A DNA stretch of 50,014 bases from Ornithoclostridium faecigallinarum (GTDB lineage Bacteria; Bacillota; Clostridia; Christensenellales; UBA3700), in contig DVOI01000054.1 of NCBI GenBank assembly GCA_018713665.1, positions 1-50,014 of the forward strand, written 5' to 3'. The notes under the pieces are model-generated. The model did no database searches. It was not told where the DNA came from and saw only the letters and a program-made list of their open reading frames with translations. The translations under genes were made by a program, and so were the position numbers. This document shows, in pieces, positions 14,866-23,783 of this stretch; the stretch's first letter is position 1, and each line of letters opens with the position of its first letter.

Positions 14866-15984
14866 CTATAACAAATATGTGACGAAGAGATAGGCTATCC
14901 CTGCGACAACCGCCGCAATCGCCAAACCGAGCAGCGTCGCCTTGACCGGCGACACCGGCGCCTTGCCGTACGCCTTGCCCGTCCTGCCGTTGACTACGCA
15001 GCCGTAATCCTTTTTGCGGTAGCGGTAGCTGCTGATCCAAAGGGGCGCGCAGACATATTTGTAGGTCGTGCCCGAATAGACGGGGCTGATGTTGATGTAG
15101 TCCACCCTGTCCGCGCGCGGATAACGCGCCTTAACCCTCGCCCTGAGGTCGTCGATGATGATGCCCTGCGCGGTATCCCAGCAGTCGTCGAGCCCGTCGG
15201 AATATCTTTCCGCCGAATAGCCGGACATGAAGTCGTCGTCATAGGCGAGCGCGTTGACGGTGTCGAAACCGCCCAGCTTGCCCAGCGCCTTGCCGTCGAT
15301 GTGCTTGCTCGCCTCGACCTGTATGTCGTCGTAATCCTGATTGATGACGCCGCTGACGTGGAACCACCTGACGCGCGTCTCGGTGCGCCTGTTCTTGCCC
15401 GTGCCGACGATGACCGTGTATGTCTCGCCCAGCCTCGCCTCGTACGTCGCGTCGACGTGACTGTCGAACGTCCACACCGGGATGTAGACGCCGCGCATCT
15501 TTTGCATCCGCGCCTCTTTTTTGAGCTTGCGCGGCGCGAGCCACTTCTTTTTGAGCCACTTGCGCCAAAAGCCCTTCGCCTCGTCCTCGGGCACCTTGAA
15601 CGGCAGCACCGCGTTGGGCTTGAGCCCGGGAAGCTCGTCGCGCTCTATGATGTTGGGCGCGCCGCAAAACGGACAGACGTCCGCGGTCTCGTATTCTTCG
15701 AGCACGGACACCGCGCCGCACGACGGGCACTTGTATGCCTTGGTGCCGCCCCACGCCTCGAACTCGCGCTCGGAAAGCGTCGTATAGACAAGTTCCTGCG
15801 CGGGCTTGGCGGCGATGTCGCGCTCGGTGCCGCAATATGCGCATTTGAGCTTTTGCGTCGCCGGGTCGAATTTGAGAAAGTTGCCGCACGAAGGACACTT
15901 GTACGTCTCCGAGGTCACCTTTTTCGGCTCCTGCGGCGTCTGCGCCCCGTCCGCCTGCGAAAGAGGCACTCTTTCTTCGCTCAT
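14866..15984 (-). CDS. Zinc-ribbon membrane protein, YdjG-like
   Basis: A 372-residue protein starting at the ATG at 15984 (MSEERVPLSQADG), which overlaps the preceding stop as ATGA. The N-terminal 120 residues hold three CxxC pairs (CPSCGNFLKF, CAYCGTER, CPSCGAVS with CPFCGAPN), i.e. two TFIIB-like zinc ribbons. A beta-rich middle with WLAPRKLKKEARMQKMRGVYIPVW follows, and one C-terminal membrane helix (LLGLAIAAVVAGIAYLFVTYLL). It resembles B. subtilis YdjG, encoded with ydjI. Role probably in membrane-associated stress complexes; no enzyme motif seen. Confidence 0.8.
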   Translation of the reverse strand: MSEERVPLSQADGAQTPQEPKKVTSETYKCPSCGNFLKFDPATQKLKCAYCGTERDIAAKPAQELVYTTLSEREFEAWGGTKAYKCPSCGAVSVLEEYETADVCPFCGAPNIIERDELPGLKPNAVLPFKVPEDEAKGFWRKWLKKKWLAPRKLKKEARMQKMRGVYIPVWTFDSHVDATYEARLGETYTVIVGTGKNRRTETRVRWFHVSGVINQDYDDIQVEASKHIDGKALGKLGGFDTVNALAYDDDFMSGYSAERYSDGLDDCWDTAQGIIIDDLRARVKARYPRADRVDYINISPVYSGTTYKYVCAPLWISSYRYRKKDYGCVVNGRTGKAYGKAPVSPVKATLLGLAIAAVVAGIAYLFVTYLL

Positions 15985-17099
15985 GACAGTTTCTCTCCGC
16001 ATTCGGGACAGAACTTGGCGCCCGGCTTGACCTCTTTACCGCACTTGGGGCACTTGGCGACCAAGGACGCGCCGCATTCGGGGCAGAACTTCGCGCCCTT
16101 CTTGACCTGCTTGTGGCAGCTCGGGCACTCAACGGTCTCGACCATCGGCTTGCCGCATTCGGGGCAGAACTTCGCGCTCTTCTTGACCTTGGCTCCGCAA
16201 TGCGGACAGGTCGCCTTGCCGTCGTCCTCGCCTATGCCCGTCATGTTGTCGGCGAACATCTTGCCGATGCCCAATCCGGCCCCGACTCCGACGCCCGCGC
16301 CCGCGAGTCCGCCCGGATTCTTTGCCGCGTCGCGCATCGCCTCGACCGCCTGCATCTGCGCATAGCCCTGCATCGCGCCGCCCATCACGCCGACGGACGT
16401 GCGCTTGTCCATCATCTTCTCGACCTCTTCGGGCAGCGAGATGTTCTCGATGTAAAGCGAGTCGATCTCGATGCCTATCTTGGCGAAGTCTTCCGCCATC
16501 TTTTGACGGGTGATGTCGGACAGTTCGTCATAGTGCATCGCGAGATCGATCGCCGGGATGCCCGACTCCGCAATCGCGGTGGACAGCTCGGACACGATGA
16601 TTTTCTTGAAGTAGTCGTCGACGTCCTTGACCGTCAGCTCGCCCATAGAACCGAACAACTCGTTCATCGCCGCCGTAGGCGTGCCGACCGAGAAGGAATA
16701 GACGCCGAAACCTCTGACCCTGACCATGCCGAACTCCTTGTCGCGCATCATCACCGGGTTGGACGTACCCCACTTGTTGTCGATGAATTGCTTGGTCGAG
16801 ATGAAGTAGATGTCGCCCGTGTACGGCGTCTCCCAGAAGTATTTCCAATTGTAGAGCGCGGTCAGCAGCGGGATGTTCTTGATGTCCTCCAGCTTGTAGG
16901 TGCCCGGTCCGAACACGTCGGCAAGCTTGCCCTCTTGGATGAACATCGCCTTTTGCCCCTCGCGGACGACCAGCACGGAATTGCGCATGATCTCCTCTTT
17001 ACGCTCCAAAGGATATTTCCACACAATGGATTGAGGATTGTCATTCTCCCATTGTATGACCTTGCGATATTGCTTTCTCAAAAAATCGAAAAGACCCAT
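15981..17099 (-). CDS. SPFH-domain protein with C-terminal zinc ribbons, YdjI-like
   Basis: A 372-residue SPFH (stomatin/flotillin-like, 'virion core') protein. MGLFDFLRKQYRKVIQWEND opens it; the SPFH part runs to about residue 250 (VLVVREGQKAMFIQEGKLAD, GTYKLEDIKNIPLL, LYIENISLPEEVEKMMD). A Gly/Ala linker follows, then three zinc-ribbon CxxC pairs (CPHCGAKVKKSAKFCPECG and two repeats). Known relatives such as B. subtilis YdjI recruit partners to damaged membranes. It shares an operon and an ATGA overlap with the YdjG-like gene; no pspA gene is in view. Confidence 0.85.
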   Translation of the reverse strand: MGLFDFLRKQYRKVIQWENDNPQSIVWKYPLERKEEIMRNSVLVVREGQKAMFIQEGKLADVFGPGTYKLEDIKNIPLLTALYNWKYFWETPYTGDIYFISTKQFIDNKWGTSNPVMMRDKEFGMVRVRGFGVYSFSVGTPTAAMNELFGSMGELTVKDVDDYFKKIIVSELSTAIAESGIPAIDLAMHYDELSDITRQKMAEDFAKIGIEIDSLYIENISLPEEVEKMMDKRTSVGVMGGAMQGYAQMQAVEAMRDAAKNPGGLAGAGVGVGAGLGIGKMFADNMTGIGEDDGKATCPHCGAKVKKSAKFCPECGKPMVETVECPSCHKQVKKGAKFCPECGASLVAKCPKCGKEVKPGAKFCPECGEKLS

Positions 17100-17129
17100 T
17101 ATTGCGTCCTCCTAACGTTTGTTATCTCG

Positions 17130-17158
17130 ATTATATATCATATGCGCGCACCCGTCAA
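17130..17158 (-). promoter_or_regulatory. Promoter of the ydjI-like/ydjG-like pair
   Basis: TTGACG (17158-17153), 17 bp, TATAAT (17135-17130) on the minus strand, followed by an AGGAGGA ribosome site. It lies in the 78-bp gap after the polyamine operon, showing that the two operons are separately started. Confidence 0.8.
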
Positions 17159-17177
17159 CCGAATGCGCGTACTTCGC

Positions 17178-18287
17178 TCAAAGCCTGCGCTCGAACTCGT
17201 CGTAGCCGAATTCCCTCACCGTCTCGAGCGTGCCGTCCGTATGCCGCACGCATATCGACGGCAGACGCATGCCGTTGAACGTGTTCGTCTTGACCATCGT
17301 GTACAGCGCCATGTCGAGGAACCTGAGCCTGTCCCCGACCGCGAGCGGCGCGTCGAACGAATAGTCGCCGATCACGTCGCCGGCAAGGCATGTCGGTCCG
17401 CCCAGGCGATAGGTGTGCGCCTTCTCCCCCGGCTCGCCGCTCCCCTCGAGAGGCGGACGATAGGGCATCTCCAACACGTCGGGCATATGACACGCCGCCG
17501 ACGCGTCGACGATCGCGATGTCCATGCCGTTGCGTACGATGTCCTCGACGCGGCAAACCAGCGCGCCTGCGTTGAGCACGACCGCCTCGCCCGGCTCCAA
17601 GTAGACTTCTGCGCCGTACCTGTCTTGAAGCCGCTTGACGACCCTCACCAGCCTGTCGCGGTCGTAGTCCTTGCGCGTGATGTGGTGGCCTCCGCCCAAA
17701 TTGATCCACTTGCACCTCTTGAGCAAGTCCCCGAACCTCGCCTCGAGCGCGTTCACCGTCGCTTCGAGATCGTCCGAGTTCTGCTCGCAAAGGGTGTGCA
17801 TGTGCACGCCGTCCAACATCTCGGCGACGTCTTCGGGCAGCTCGTCAGCTGTCGTCCCCAGCCGCGAAAAGTCGCCGCAAGGGTCGTAAATGCCGTGCCC
17901 TCTTTGGGTGGAAAATTGGGGGTTGAGCCGCAAGCCGACCTGTTTGCCAGCCGCCTTTGCGCGCGGCAAAAATTTTCGTGCCTGTGTCGGCGAATTGAAT
18001 ATTATGTGATCGACATAACCGATCAATTCGTCCCACTCTTCTTCGTTGTAGGCAGGCGAAAAGACGTGCGTCTCGCCGCCGAAACGCGTCTTGCCGAGGC
18101 GCGCTTCGTAAAGCCCGCTTGCGGTCGTGCCGTCCAAATAGCGCGATATCAGCGGATAGGTGCAAAAAGCGGAATACGCCTTTTGGGCGAGCAGTATCTT
18201 GCAGCCCGCCGCCTCGCGTACTCCGCTCAATATCTCCAAGTTGCGGATGAGCGCCGCCTCGTCTATCTCGAAATAGGGCGTGCGCAT
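17178..18287 (-). CDS. nspC: Carboxynorspermidine/carboxyspermidine decarboxylase
   Basis: A 369-residue PLP enzyme of the alanine-racemase-fold decarboxylase group that removes CO2 from carboxyspermidine or carboxynorspermidine. The PLP lysine is probably Lys36 in ILLAQKAYS; WINLGGGHHITR binds the PLP phosphate and HMPDVLEMPYRPP is typical of NspC. The start at 18287 overlaps the previous stop as TGATG. Last gene of the polyamine operon. A route through carboxyaminopropylagmatine is also possible for such pairs, so the true substrate is not settled. Confidence 0.9.
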   Translation of the reverse strand: MRTPYFEIDEAALIRNLEILSGVREAAGCKILLAQKAYSAFCTYPLISRYLDGTTASGLYEARLGKTRFGGETHVFSPAYNEEEWDELIGYVDHIIFNSPTQARKFLPRAKAAGKQVGLRLNPQFSTQRGHGIYDPCGDFSRLGTTADELPEDVAEMLDGVHMHTLCEQNSDDLEATVNALEARFGDLLKRCKWINLGGGHHITRKDYDRDRLVRVVKRLQDRYGAEVYLEPGEAVVLNAGALVCRVEDIVRNGMDIAIVDASAACHMPDVLEMPYRPPLEGSGEPGEKAHTYRLGGPTCLAGDVIGDYSFDAPLAVGDRLRFLDMALYTMVKTNTFNGMRLPSICVRHTDGTLETVREFGYDEFERRL

Positions 18288-19546
18288 CACTCCACCAAGT
18301 CGGGGTGTTCTTCCACCTGCCACGGCAAGCCGTTCTTGTTCAGCTCGTCCATGTACGGATCGGGGTCGAACTCCTCGCATGTGAACACGCCGTCCCTGTT
18401 CCACTTGCCCGTCAGCAGCATCTTGGCGCCTATCATCGCCGGTACGCCCGTCGTGTAGGATATCGCCTGTGACTCGACCTCTTTGTAGCACTCCTGATGG
18501 TCGCAGACGTTGTAGATGTAGGCGGTCTTGCGCTTGCCGTCCTTGACGCCGGTGAAGATGCAGCCGATGTTGGTCTTGCCCTTGGTGCGCGGACCGAGCG
18601 ACGCCGGATCGGGCAGCAGCGCCTTGAGGAACTGTATCGGCACGATCTCCCTGCCCTCGTACATTATCGGCGAAGTGGACAGCATGCCGACGTTCTCCAA
18701 ACACTTCATGTGCGTCAGATAGCTCTGCCCGAACGTCATGAAGAAGCGGATGCGCTTGACCCCCTTGATGTTCTTGGCGAGCGACTCTATCTCTTCGTGA
18801 TGGAGTAGGTACATGTCCTTGACTCCGACGCCGTCAAAGTCGTATTGACGCTTGATGCTCATCGGCGGGATCTCGACCCACTTGCCGTCCTCCCAATACG
18901 ACCCCGGCGCGGAAACTTCGCGCAGATTGATCTCGGGATTGAAGTTGGTCGCGAACGGATAGCCGTGGTCGCCGCCGTTGCAGTCGAGGATGTCGATGGT
19001 CTCGATCGTGTCGAACAGATGCTTTTGCGCGTACGCGCAGAACACCTGCGTCACGCCCGGGTCAAAGCCCGAACCGAGCAGCGCGGTCAAGCCCGCCTTC
19101 TCGAACTTCTCCTTGTAGTCCCACTGCCACGAGTAGTCGAACAGCGCGGTGAAGCCCTGCTCTTTGCACCTCTTCTCGTACCTCGCCTTCCAGACGGGAT
19201 CGTCGAGATTTTCGGGCTCGTAGTTGGCGGTGTCCATATAGTCGACGCCGCATTCGAGGCAGGCGTCCATGATCGTCAGGTCCTGATAGGGAAGCGCGAT
19301 GTTCATCACGAGGTCGGGCTTGACCTCGCGGATGAGAGAGACGAGCGCGTCAAAGTCGTCCGCGTCCACCTCGGCGGTGGATATCTTTGTCGCAGTCTTG
19401 CCTTTGAGCTTCGCCGCCAAGTCGTCGCACTTGGACTTGGTGCGGCTGGCGATGACTATCTCGCCGAACACGTCGCTGTTCATGCAGCACTTGCGGATTG
19501 CGACGGAAGCGACCCCGCCGCAGCCGATGATCAAAACTTTTGCCAT
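18287..19546 (-). CDS. Carboxy(nor)spermidine dehydrogenase, saccharopine dehydrogenase family
   Basis: A 419-residue NAD(P)H enzyme that reductively joins aspartate semialdehyde to a diamine, making the substrate for the next decarboxylase. The Rossmann motif is VLIIGCGGVAS (4-14); GVDYMDTANYEPE, GSGFDPGVTQVF and DILDCNGGDHGYPFATNF match the carboxynorspermidine synthase branch (Lys1-like) rather than lysine metabolism. It sits 1 nt after speB and overlaps nspC. Diamine could be putrescine or agmatine; the sequence does not decide. Confidence 0.9.
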   Translation of the reverse strand: MAKVLIIGCGGVASVAIRKCCMNSDVFGEIVIASRTKSKCDDLAAKLKGKTATKISTAEVDADDFDALVSLIREVKPDLVMNIALPYQDLTIMDACLECGVDYMDTANYEPENLDDPVWKARYEKRCKEQGFTALFDYSWQWDYKEKFEKAGLTALLGSGFDPGVTQVFCAYAQKHLFDTIETIDILDCNGGDHGYPFATNFNPEINLREVSAPGSYWEDGKWVEIPPMSIKRQYDFDGVGVKDMYLLHHEEIESLAKNIKGVKRIRFFMTFGQSYLTHMKCLENVGMLSTSPIMYEGREIVPIQFLKALLPDPASLGPRTKGKTNIGCIFTGVKDGKRKTAYIYNVCDHQECYKEVESQAISYTTGVPAMIGAKMLLTGKWNRDGVFTCEEFDPDPYMDELNKNGLPWQVEEHPDLVE

Positions 19547-19547
19547 T

Positions 19548-20411
19548 TCACTTCTCCTTTATCCCGAGCGCGATTAACAATTCGCGCACGATCTTACATG
19601 CCGCGGCGGTAGAAGCGCCGCTCGCGTCGTAGTGGGGGCTGAGCTCGTTGACGTCCAGCCCTATCACGTTGCACCTTCTCGCGACAAAAGTCGCCGCGCG
19701 GCGCAATTTGTCAAAAGACACTCCTCCCGGTTCGGGCGTCCCCGTCCCCGGGAACACCGACGGATCGAGCACGTCGAGGTCGAGCGTAAAGTAGACGGGC
19801 TTGCCGGCGAGGTCTTGTACGACCCCCTCCAACCCGTCGAAGTCGAACTTGTGCATGTCCGTCTCGGACGCGGCGAAGACGAACTCCGACCTGTCGCCCG
19901 AACGTATGCCGAATTGGTGTATCCTGCCCTTGCCGACAAGCTCCCAACACCGCCTTAACACACACGCGTGCGAAAATTTCACTCCGAGATAGTCGTCCCG
20001 AAGGTCGGCGTGAGCGTCGAAGTGGACGATGTGCAGATCGGGGTATTTGCGCACCGCCGCTCTGACCGCGCCGAGCGTGACGAGATGTTCGCCGCCCAGC
20101 ATGAACGGGACCTTGCCCGCCGCAAATATGTCCGCCGCAGCCTCCTCTATCGCGGCGAGCACAAGCTGAGAGTCGCCTATCGCAAGCTCGAGATCGCCGG
20201 CGTCGCAGACGGCGACTTCGGACAGCTCGGCGTCGAGATAGGGGCTGTACTCTTCAAGCCCGATCGAGTCGACGCGTATCGCCCGAGGTCCCGACCTCGT
20301 CCCGGGGCGGAAGGAAGTCGTGCCGTCGAACGGCGCGCCGAACATCACGATGTCCGCCTCTTCGAACGGACGGTCGCAGCCCATGAATGCGTCAATCTGT
20401 CTGCTCAACAT
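19548..20411 (-). CDS. speB: Agmatinase (ureohydrolase family)
   Basis: A 287-residue arginase-fold enzyme that splits urea from agmatine to give putrescine, or from aminopropylagmatine to give spermidine. The binuclear Mn site residues are visible: GGEH (His109), DAHAD (Asp132, His134, Asp136) and the later DLDVLDP. Length is typical. The start overlaps the end of speE by 20 nt with GGAGG inside speE, so translation is coupled. Confidence 0.92.
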   Translation of the reverse strand: MLSRQIDAFMGCDRPFEEADIVMFGAPFDGTTSFRPGTRSGPRAIRVDSIGLEEYSPYLDAELSEVAVCDAGDLELAIGDSQLVLAAIEEAAADIFAAGKVPFMLGGEHLVTLGAVRAAVRKYPDLHIVHFDAHADLRDDYLGVKFSHACVLRRCWELVGKGRIHQFGIRSGDRSEFVFAASETDMHKFDFDGLEGVVQDLAGKPVYFTLDLDVLDPSVFPGTGTPEPGGVSFDKLRRAATFVARRCNVIGLDVNELSPHYDASGASTAAACKIVRELLIALGIKEK

Positions 20412-21252
20412 TTTTCAAAAGTTCCTCCACATATGCCGGAATGTAGAACGCGCCCTTGTGCAGCGTCGTAGTATAGTAGCGGCACTTGAACCCGCGCATG
20501 TTCCATCTGCGCTCGTTGAGATCGCGCAGCGGATGATACTTCTTGGAAGCGAAACCGAACAGCCAATGCCCCGAAGGATAGGTCGGGATGTGCGCCTGAT
20601 AGACCTTCGCCGCCGGGAAGGACTCCACTATCCTCTTGTGCGCGCGCTGGCAGGCGAGAGCGTCCTCGGCGTAAAACGGACTTTCGTGCTGATTGATCAT
20701 GATGCCGTCCTCGTGCAAAGCCTTGCAGCAATTGCCGTAAAACTCGCGCGTGAACAGCCCTTCGCCCGGCCCGAACGGGTCGGTGCTGTCGACGATGATG
20801 AGATCGTATTCGTCCTTGCAGCCTCTGACGAAACGCAAGCCGTCGCGGTAGTGTATCGTCACGCGCGGATCGTCGAGCGAACAGGTGACCTCGGGGAAAA
20901 ACTCGCGGCTGACTTCGACGACCTGTTTGTCGATCTCGACAAGGTCGATGTGCTCGACGTCGTCGTAACGGCAAAGCTCGCGCACCGCGCCGCCGTCGCC
21001 GCCGCCTATCACCAGCACTCTCCTGACGCGCGGATGCACCGCCATCGCCGGATGCACGATCATCTCGTGATAGATGAACTCGTCCTTTTGGGTGAGCATC
21101 ATGTAGCCGTCGAGCACGAGGAAGCGCCCGAACTCGGGGCTGTCGAACACGTCGATGCGCTGAAAGTCGCTGTGTCCGCTGTAAAGCTGCCTGTCCACGC
21201 GGATGGACAGCTTGACGTCCTTGGTGTGCAATTCCGAAAACCAATAATCCAT
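20392..21252 (-). CDS. speE: Spermidine synthase
   Basis: A 286-residue aminopropyltransferase moving the aminopropyl group from decarboxylated SAM to putrescine (or agmatine in some species). Motifs are VIGGGDGGAVREL (82-93), VEIDKQVVEVSREFFP and the acceptor-site VDSTDPFGPG (154-163, with both Asp). The terminal part with YTTTLHKGAFYIPAYV is usual. GGAGG eight nt before the ATG. Works with speD in this operon. Confidence 0.94.
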   Translation of the reverse strand: MDYWFSELHTKDVKLSIRVDRQLYSGHSDFQRIDVFDSPEFGRFLVLDGYMMLTQKDEFIYHEMIVHPAMAVHPRVRRVLVIGGGDGGAVRELCRYDDVEHIDLVEIDKQVVEVSREFFPEVTCSLDDPRVTIHYRDGLRFVRGCKDEYDLIIVDSTDPFGPGEGLFTREFYGNCCKALHEDGIMINQHESPFYAEDALACQRAHKRIVESFPAAKVYQAHIPTYPSGHWLFGFASKKYHPLRDLNERRWNMRGFKCRYYTTTLHKGAFYIPAYVEELLKNVEQTD

Positions 21253-21255
21253 TGC

Positions 21256-22710
21256 TCATTCCTCCACGACGTTGAGCTTCTCGATCGCCGGATCTTCGGG
21301 CCCCGTCATCTGGCAGCCCTTCTCCTTGGCGTAGGCGATGTAGTCGAGTATGCGGCGCGTGATGCGCTCGCCGGGCGCGAGGATTGGGATGCCGGGCGGA
21401 TAGCACATCACGAACTCGCTGCAAATCCTGCCCTCCGTCTTTTCGATGGGAAGCATCTCCTCTTTGTCCGCGTAGAACGCGTCCTGCGGACTCATCTCGA
21501 CGATGGGCTCGATGTATTCGTGCTTCATCAAGCCCGCCTTTGACTTTTTGTACAACCGGCGTATCTCCGCGAGCGCGCTGACAAGCCGCTCGATGTCCCT
21601 CTCCCTGTCGCCGATGGACAGATAGGCGAGGATGTTGCCGAGGTCGCCGAACTCAATCTGAATGTCGTACTCGTCGCGCAGCAGGTCGTAGACCTCTATG
21701 CCGGCGAGCCCTATGTCAAGAGTGTTGACCGACAGCTTTGTCTCGTCAAAGTCGAACACGGTGTCGCCGTTGACGAGCTCTTTGCCGTATGCATAGTAGT
21801 CGCCGATGTCATTGATCTCATCGCGGGCGTAGCGCGCCATGCGCATCACCTCGCCGAACGCCTGCTCGCCTCTGAGCGCGAGATTGCGGCGCGAGATGTC
21901 GAGCGAGGACAGCAGCAGATAGGACGCGCTGGTCGTCTGCGTGAGGTTGATCACCTGGCGGACGTAGCCGTCCTGCATCGCGGGCCCCGTCAACAGCAGC
22001 GAGCTCTGCGTGAGCGAACCGCCCGACTTGTGCATGGACACCGCCGCCATATCCGCGCCTGCCGCCATTGCCGAGACGGGCATGTCCTTGCCGAAATAAA
22101 AATGAGTGCCGTGCGCCTCGTCGACGATGCAAAGCATGCCGGCGGCGTGAGCGAGCGACACGATCGCGCGCAGATCGCTGCAAATGCCATAATAGGTGGG
22201 ATTGTTGACGAGCACCGCCTTGGCGTCGGGATTGGCGGCGATCGCCCTCTTGACCGCGTCCACGCTCATCCCGAGCGATATCCCAAGCCTGTCGTCCGTC
22301 TCGGGGTCGACATAGACGGGCACCGCGCCGTTGAGGACCATCGCGGTCATAACGCTGCGGTGGACGTTGCGGGGCAGGATGATCTTTTCGCCGCGCTTGG
22401 TCACCGTCAAGATCATCGTCTGTACCGCCGACGTCGTGCCGCCGACCATGAGGAACGCGCCGTGCGCGCCGAACGCCTCGGCGGCGAGCTGCTCCGCGTC
22501 CCTGATCACCGAGACCGGGTGGCAGAGATTGTCCAGACACTTCATCGAGTTGACGTCGAGCGACACGCACTTTTGCCCGAGAAGCTCGGTCAATTCGGGA
22601 TTGCCTCTGCCGCGCTTGTGCCCCGGTACGTCAAAGGGCACGAGACGCATGCTCTTCATCTCTTGAAGGGCTTCATAGATGGGTGCGCTCGTCTGCGACA
22701 GCTTTTTCAT
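21256..22710 (-). CDS. speA: Arginine decarboxylase, Orn/Lys/Arg decarboxylase family (AAT fold)
   Basis: A 484-residue PLP decarboxylase converting arginine to agmatine. The family opening FDVPGHKRGRGNPEL (26-40), the DEAHGTHFYF aspartate and the PLP lysine Lys228 in SMHKSGGSLTQSS are clear; the C-terminal domain has MCYPPGIPILAPGE. Relatives include lysine decarboxylases and B. subtilis SpeA; agmatinase and spermidine genes beside it favour arginine. Its start overlaps the speD stop as ATGA. Confidence 0.9.
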   Translation of the reverse strand: MKKLSQTSAPIYEALQEMKSMRLVPFDVPGHKRGRGNPELTELLGQKCVSLDVNSMKCLDNLCHPVSVIRDAEQLAAEAFGAHGAFLMVGGTTSAVQTMILTVTKRGEKIILPRNVHRSVMTAMVLNGAVPVYVDPETDDRLGISLGMSVDAVKRAIAANPDAKAVLVNNPTYYGICSDLRAIVSLAHAAGMLCIVDEAHGTHFYFGKDMPVSAMAAGADMAAVSMHKSGGSLTQSSLLLTGPAMQDGYVRQVINLTQTTSASYLLLSSLDISRRNLALRGEQAFGEVMRMARYARDEINDIGDYYAYGKELVNGDTVFDFDETKLSVNTLDIGLAGIEVYDLLRDEYDIQIEFGDLGNILAYLSIGDRERDIERLVSALAEIRRLYKKSKAGLMKHEYIEPIVEMSPQDAFYADKEEMLPIEKTEGRICSEFVMCYPPGIPILAPGERITRRILDYIAYAKEKGCQMTGPEDPAIEKLNVVEE

Positions 22711-23477
22711 TTGCGTGCGGAAAAGACGTTGCGTCCGCTGAAGATCTCGATCATCTCGCGGCGCAGATTGTCCATGATTTCGAGCCTCGTGCGGGGCGGC
22801 AGTTCATAGACGTCTGTCTTGAAAAGATAGTTTTGAAGGTCGATGTCCTTGACCATCATCTTGGTGTGGTAGATGTTCGCCTCATAGACGTTGATGTCGA
22901 CCGCGTCGTAGCGGCGCAGCGTCTCGGGCGCGATGTAATCCTGTATGGACTTGACGTCGTGGTCCATGAACAGCTTTTGCCCGTCGACGTCGCGCGTGAA
23001 ACCGCGCACGCGGTAGTCGAGCGAAATGATGTCCGAATCAAAAGAATCAATCAAATAGTCGAGCGTGGACAAAGGGGTGATCTCGCCGCAGGTCGCGACG
23101 TCGATGTCGACGCGGAAAGTCGCGAGCGAGGTCTCGGGATGAAACTCCGGATAGGTGTGCACGGTGACGTGGCTCTTGTCCAGATGCGCAAGCTGGGTCT
23201 CCCCTGCCGGGATCATGCTGTCCTCGGCGATCAGCACGGCAACGGACGCGCCCTGCGGCTCGTAGTCCTGGCTGGCGATGTTGAGCACCTTGGCGCCGAT
23301 CATATCGGTCAGCGTCGTCAAAATGTTGGTCAGCCTCTCCGAGTTGTACTGCCCGTCGATGTACGCGATGTAATCGCGCTGTTCGCGCGCGGTCTTGGCG
23401 TAGCAGACATCGTAGATGTTGAAGCTGAGCGATTTGGTCAGGTTGTTGAAGCCGTACAGCTTGAGTTTGTCTCCCAT
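22707..23477 (-). CDS. speD: S-adenosylmethionine decarboxylase proenzyme
   Basis: A 256-residue pyruvoyl enzyme making decarboxylated SAM for SpeE. I choose the ATG at 23477 (MGDKLKLYGFNNLTKSLSFN), which has GGGAG six nt upstream and aligns with the E. coli N-terminus; an upstream ATG would add 18 residues of leader sequence. The self-cleavage site is the Ser102 of LDKSHVTVHTYPE, which becomes the pyruvoyl group. It is the long, E. coli-like class, not the short B. subtilis SpeH class. First gene of the operon behind a structured leader. Confidence 0.93.
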   Translation of the reverse strand: MGDKLKLYGFNNLTKSLSFNIYDVCYAKTAREQRDYIAYIDGQYNSERLTNILTTLTDMIGAKVLNIASQDYEPQGASVAVLIAEDSMIPAGETQLAHLDKSHVTVHTYPEFHPETSLATFRVDIDVATCGEITPLSTLDYLIDSFDSDIISLDYRVRGFTRDVDGQKLFMDHDVKSIQDYIAPETLRRYDAVDINVYEANIYHTKMMVKDIDLQNYLFKTDVYELPPRTRLEIMDNLRREMIEIFSGRNVFSARK

Positions 23478-23777
23478 AAGCGTCTCCCATGAGAAAGGCG
23501 ACATGCACTCCGCATATCGCCCGTAAAACAACCGTCAATCCTCCACGGATATCTTCAGAGTCTATATAGCAAATACACTTTTACTACTCTTATTGATTGT
23601 TTTACAAGCGGTTTGTGCTTTCGCACTGTTTGTTGAGTAACCAACTCATAAGATCGAGCGAACTCGATCACAATAAGGCAACTTGCGTTGCGATCGGCAG
23701 TGGACCCGGCTGTCCGTATGGCCTTATCCTTGCGGGAGGTCCGAATATTTGCATGGATACTCTGTGATATCCCATGT
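23478..23777 (-). promoter_or_regulatory. Long structured 5' leader of the polyamine operon, candidate RNA switch
   Basis: About 300 nt separate the predicted start site (~23777) from speD. On the minus strand it contains: CATGGGATA/TATCCATG (23752-23776); GGACC/GGTCC enclosing 23702-23742; GATCGCAA/TTGTGATC (23666-23695), which competes with a GNRA-capped GCAAC-GCAA-GTTGC hairpin (23678-23691) and with a UUCG-capped GATCGAG hairpin (23652-23669); GTGC-GAAA-GCAC (23615-23626); and a 10-bp stem (23497-23521) whose 5-nt loop is GGAGT. The mutually exclusive pairings and the SD-like loop suggest regulation. It matches no riboswitch consensus I can recall (not SAM, c-di-GMP, guanidine or T-box). 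Not a credible gene. Confidence 0.6.
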
Positions 23778-23783
23778 ACCCCT

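Noticed and set aside
23478..23777. Known riboswitch or T-box upstream of speD
   Set aside because: I looked for SAM, c-di-GMP, guanidine, glycine, purine and T-box signatures (such as GGGUGG-ACCGCG) and found none.
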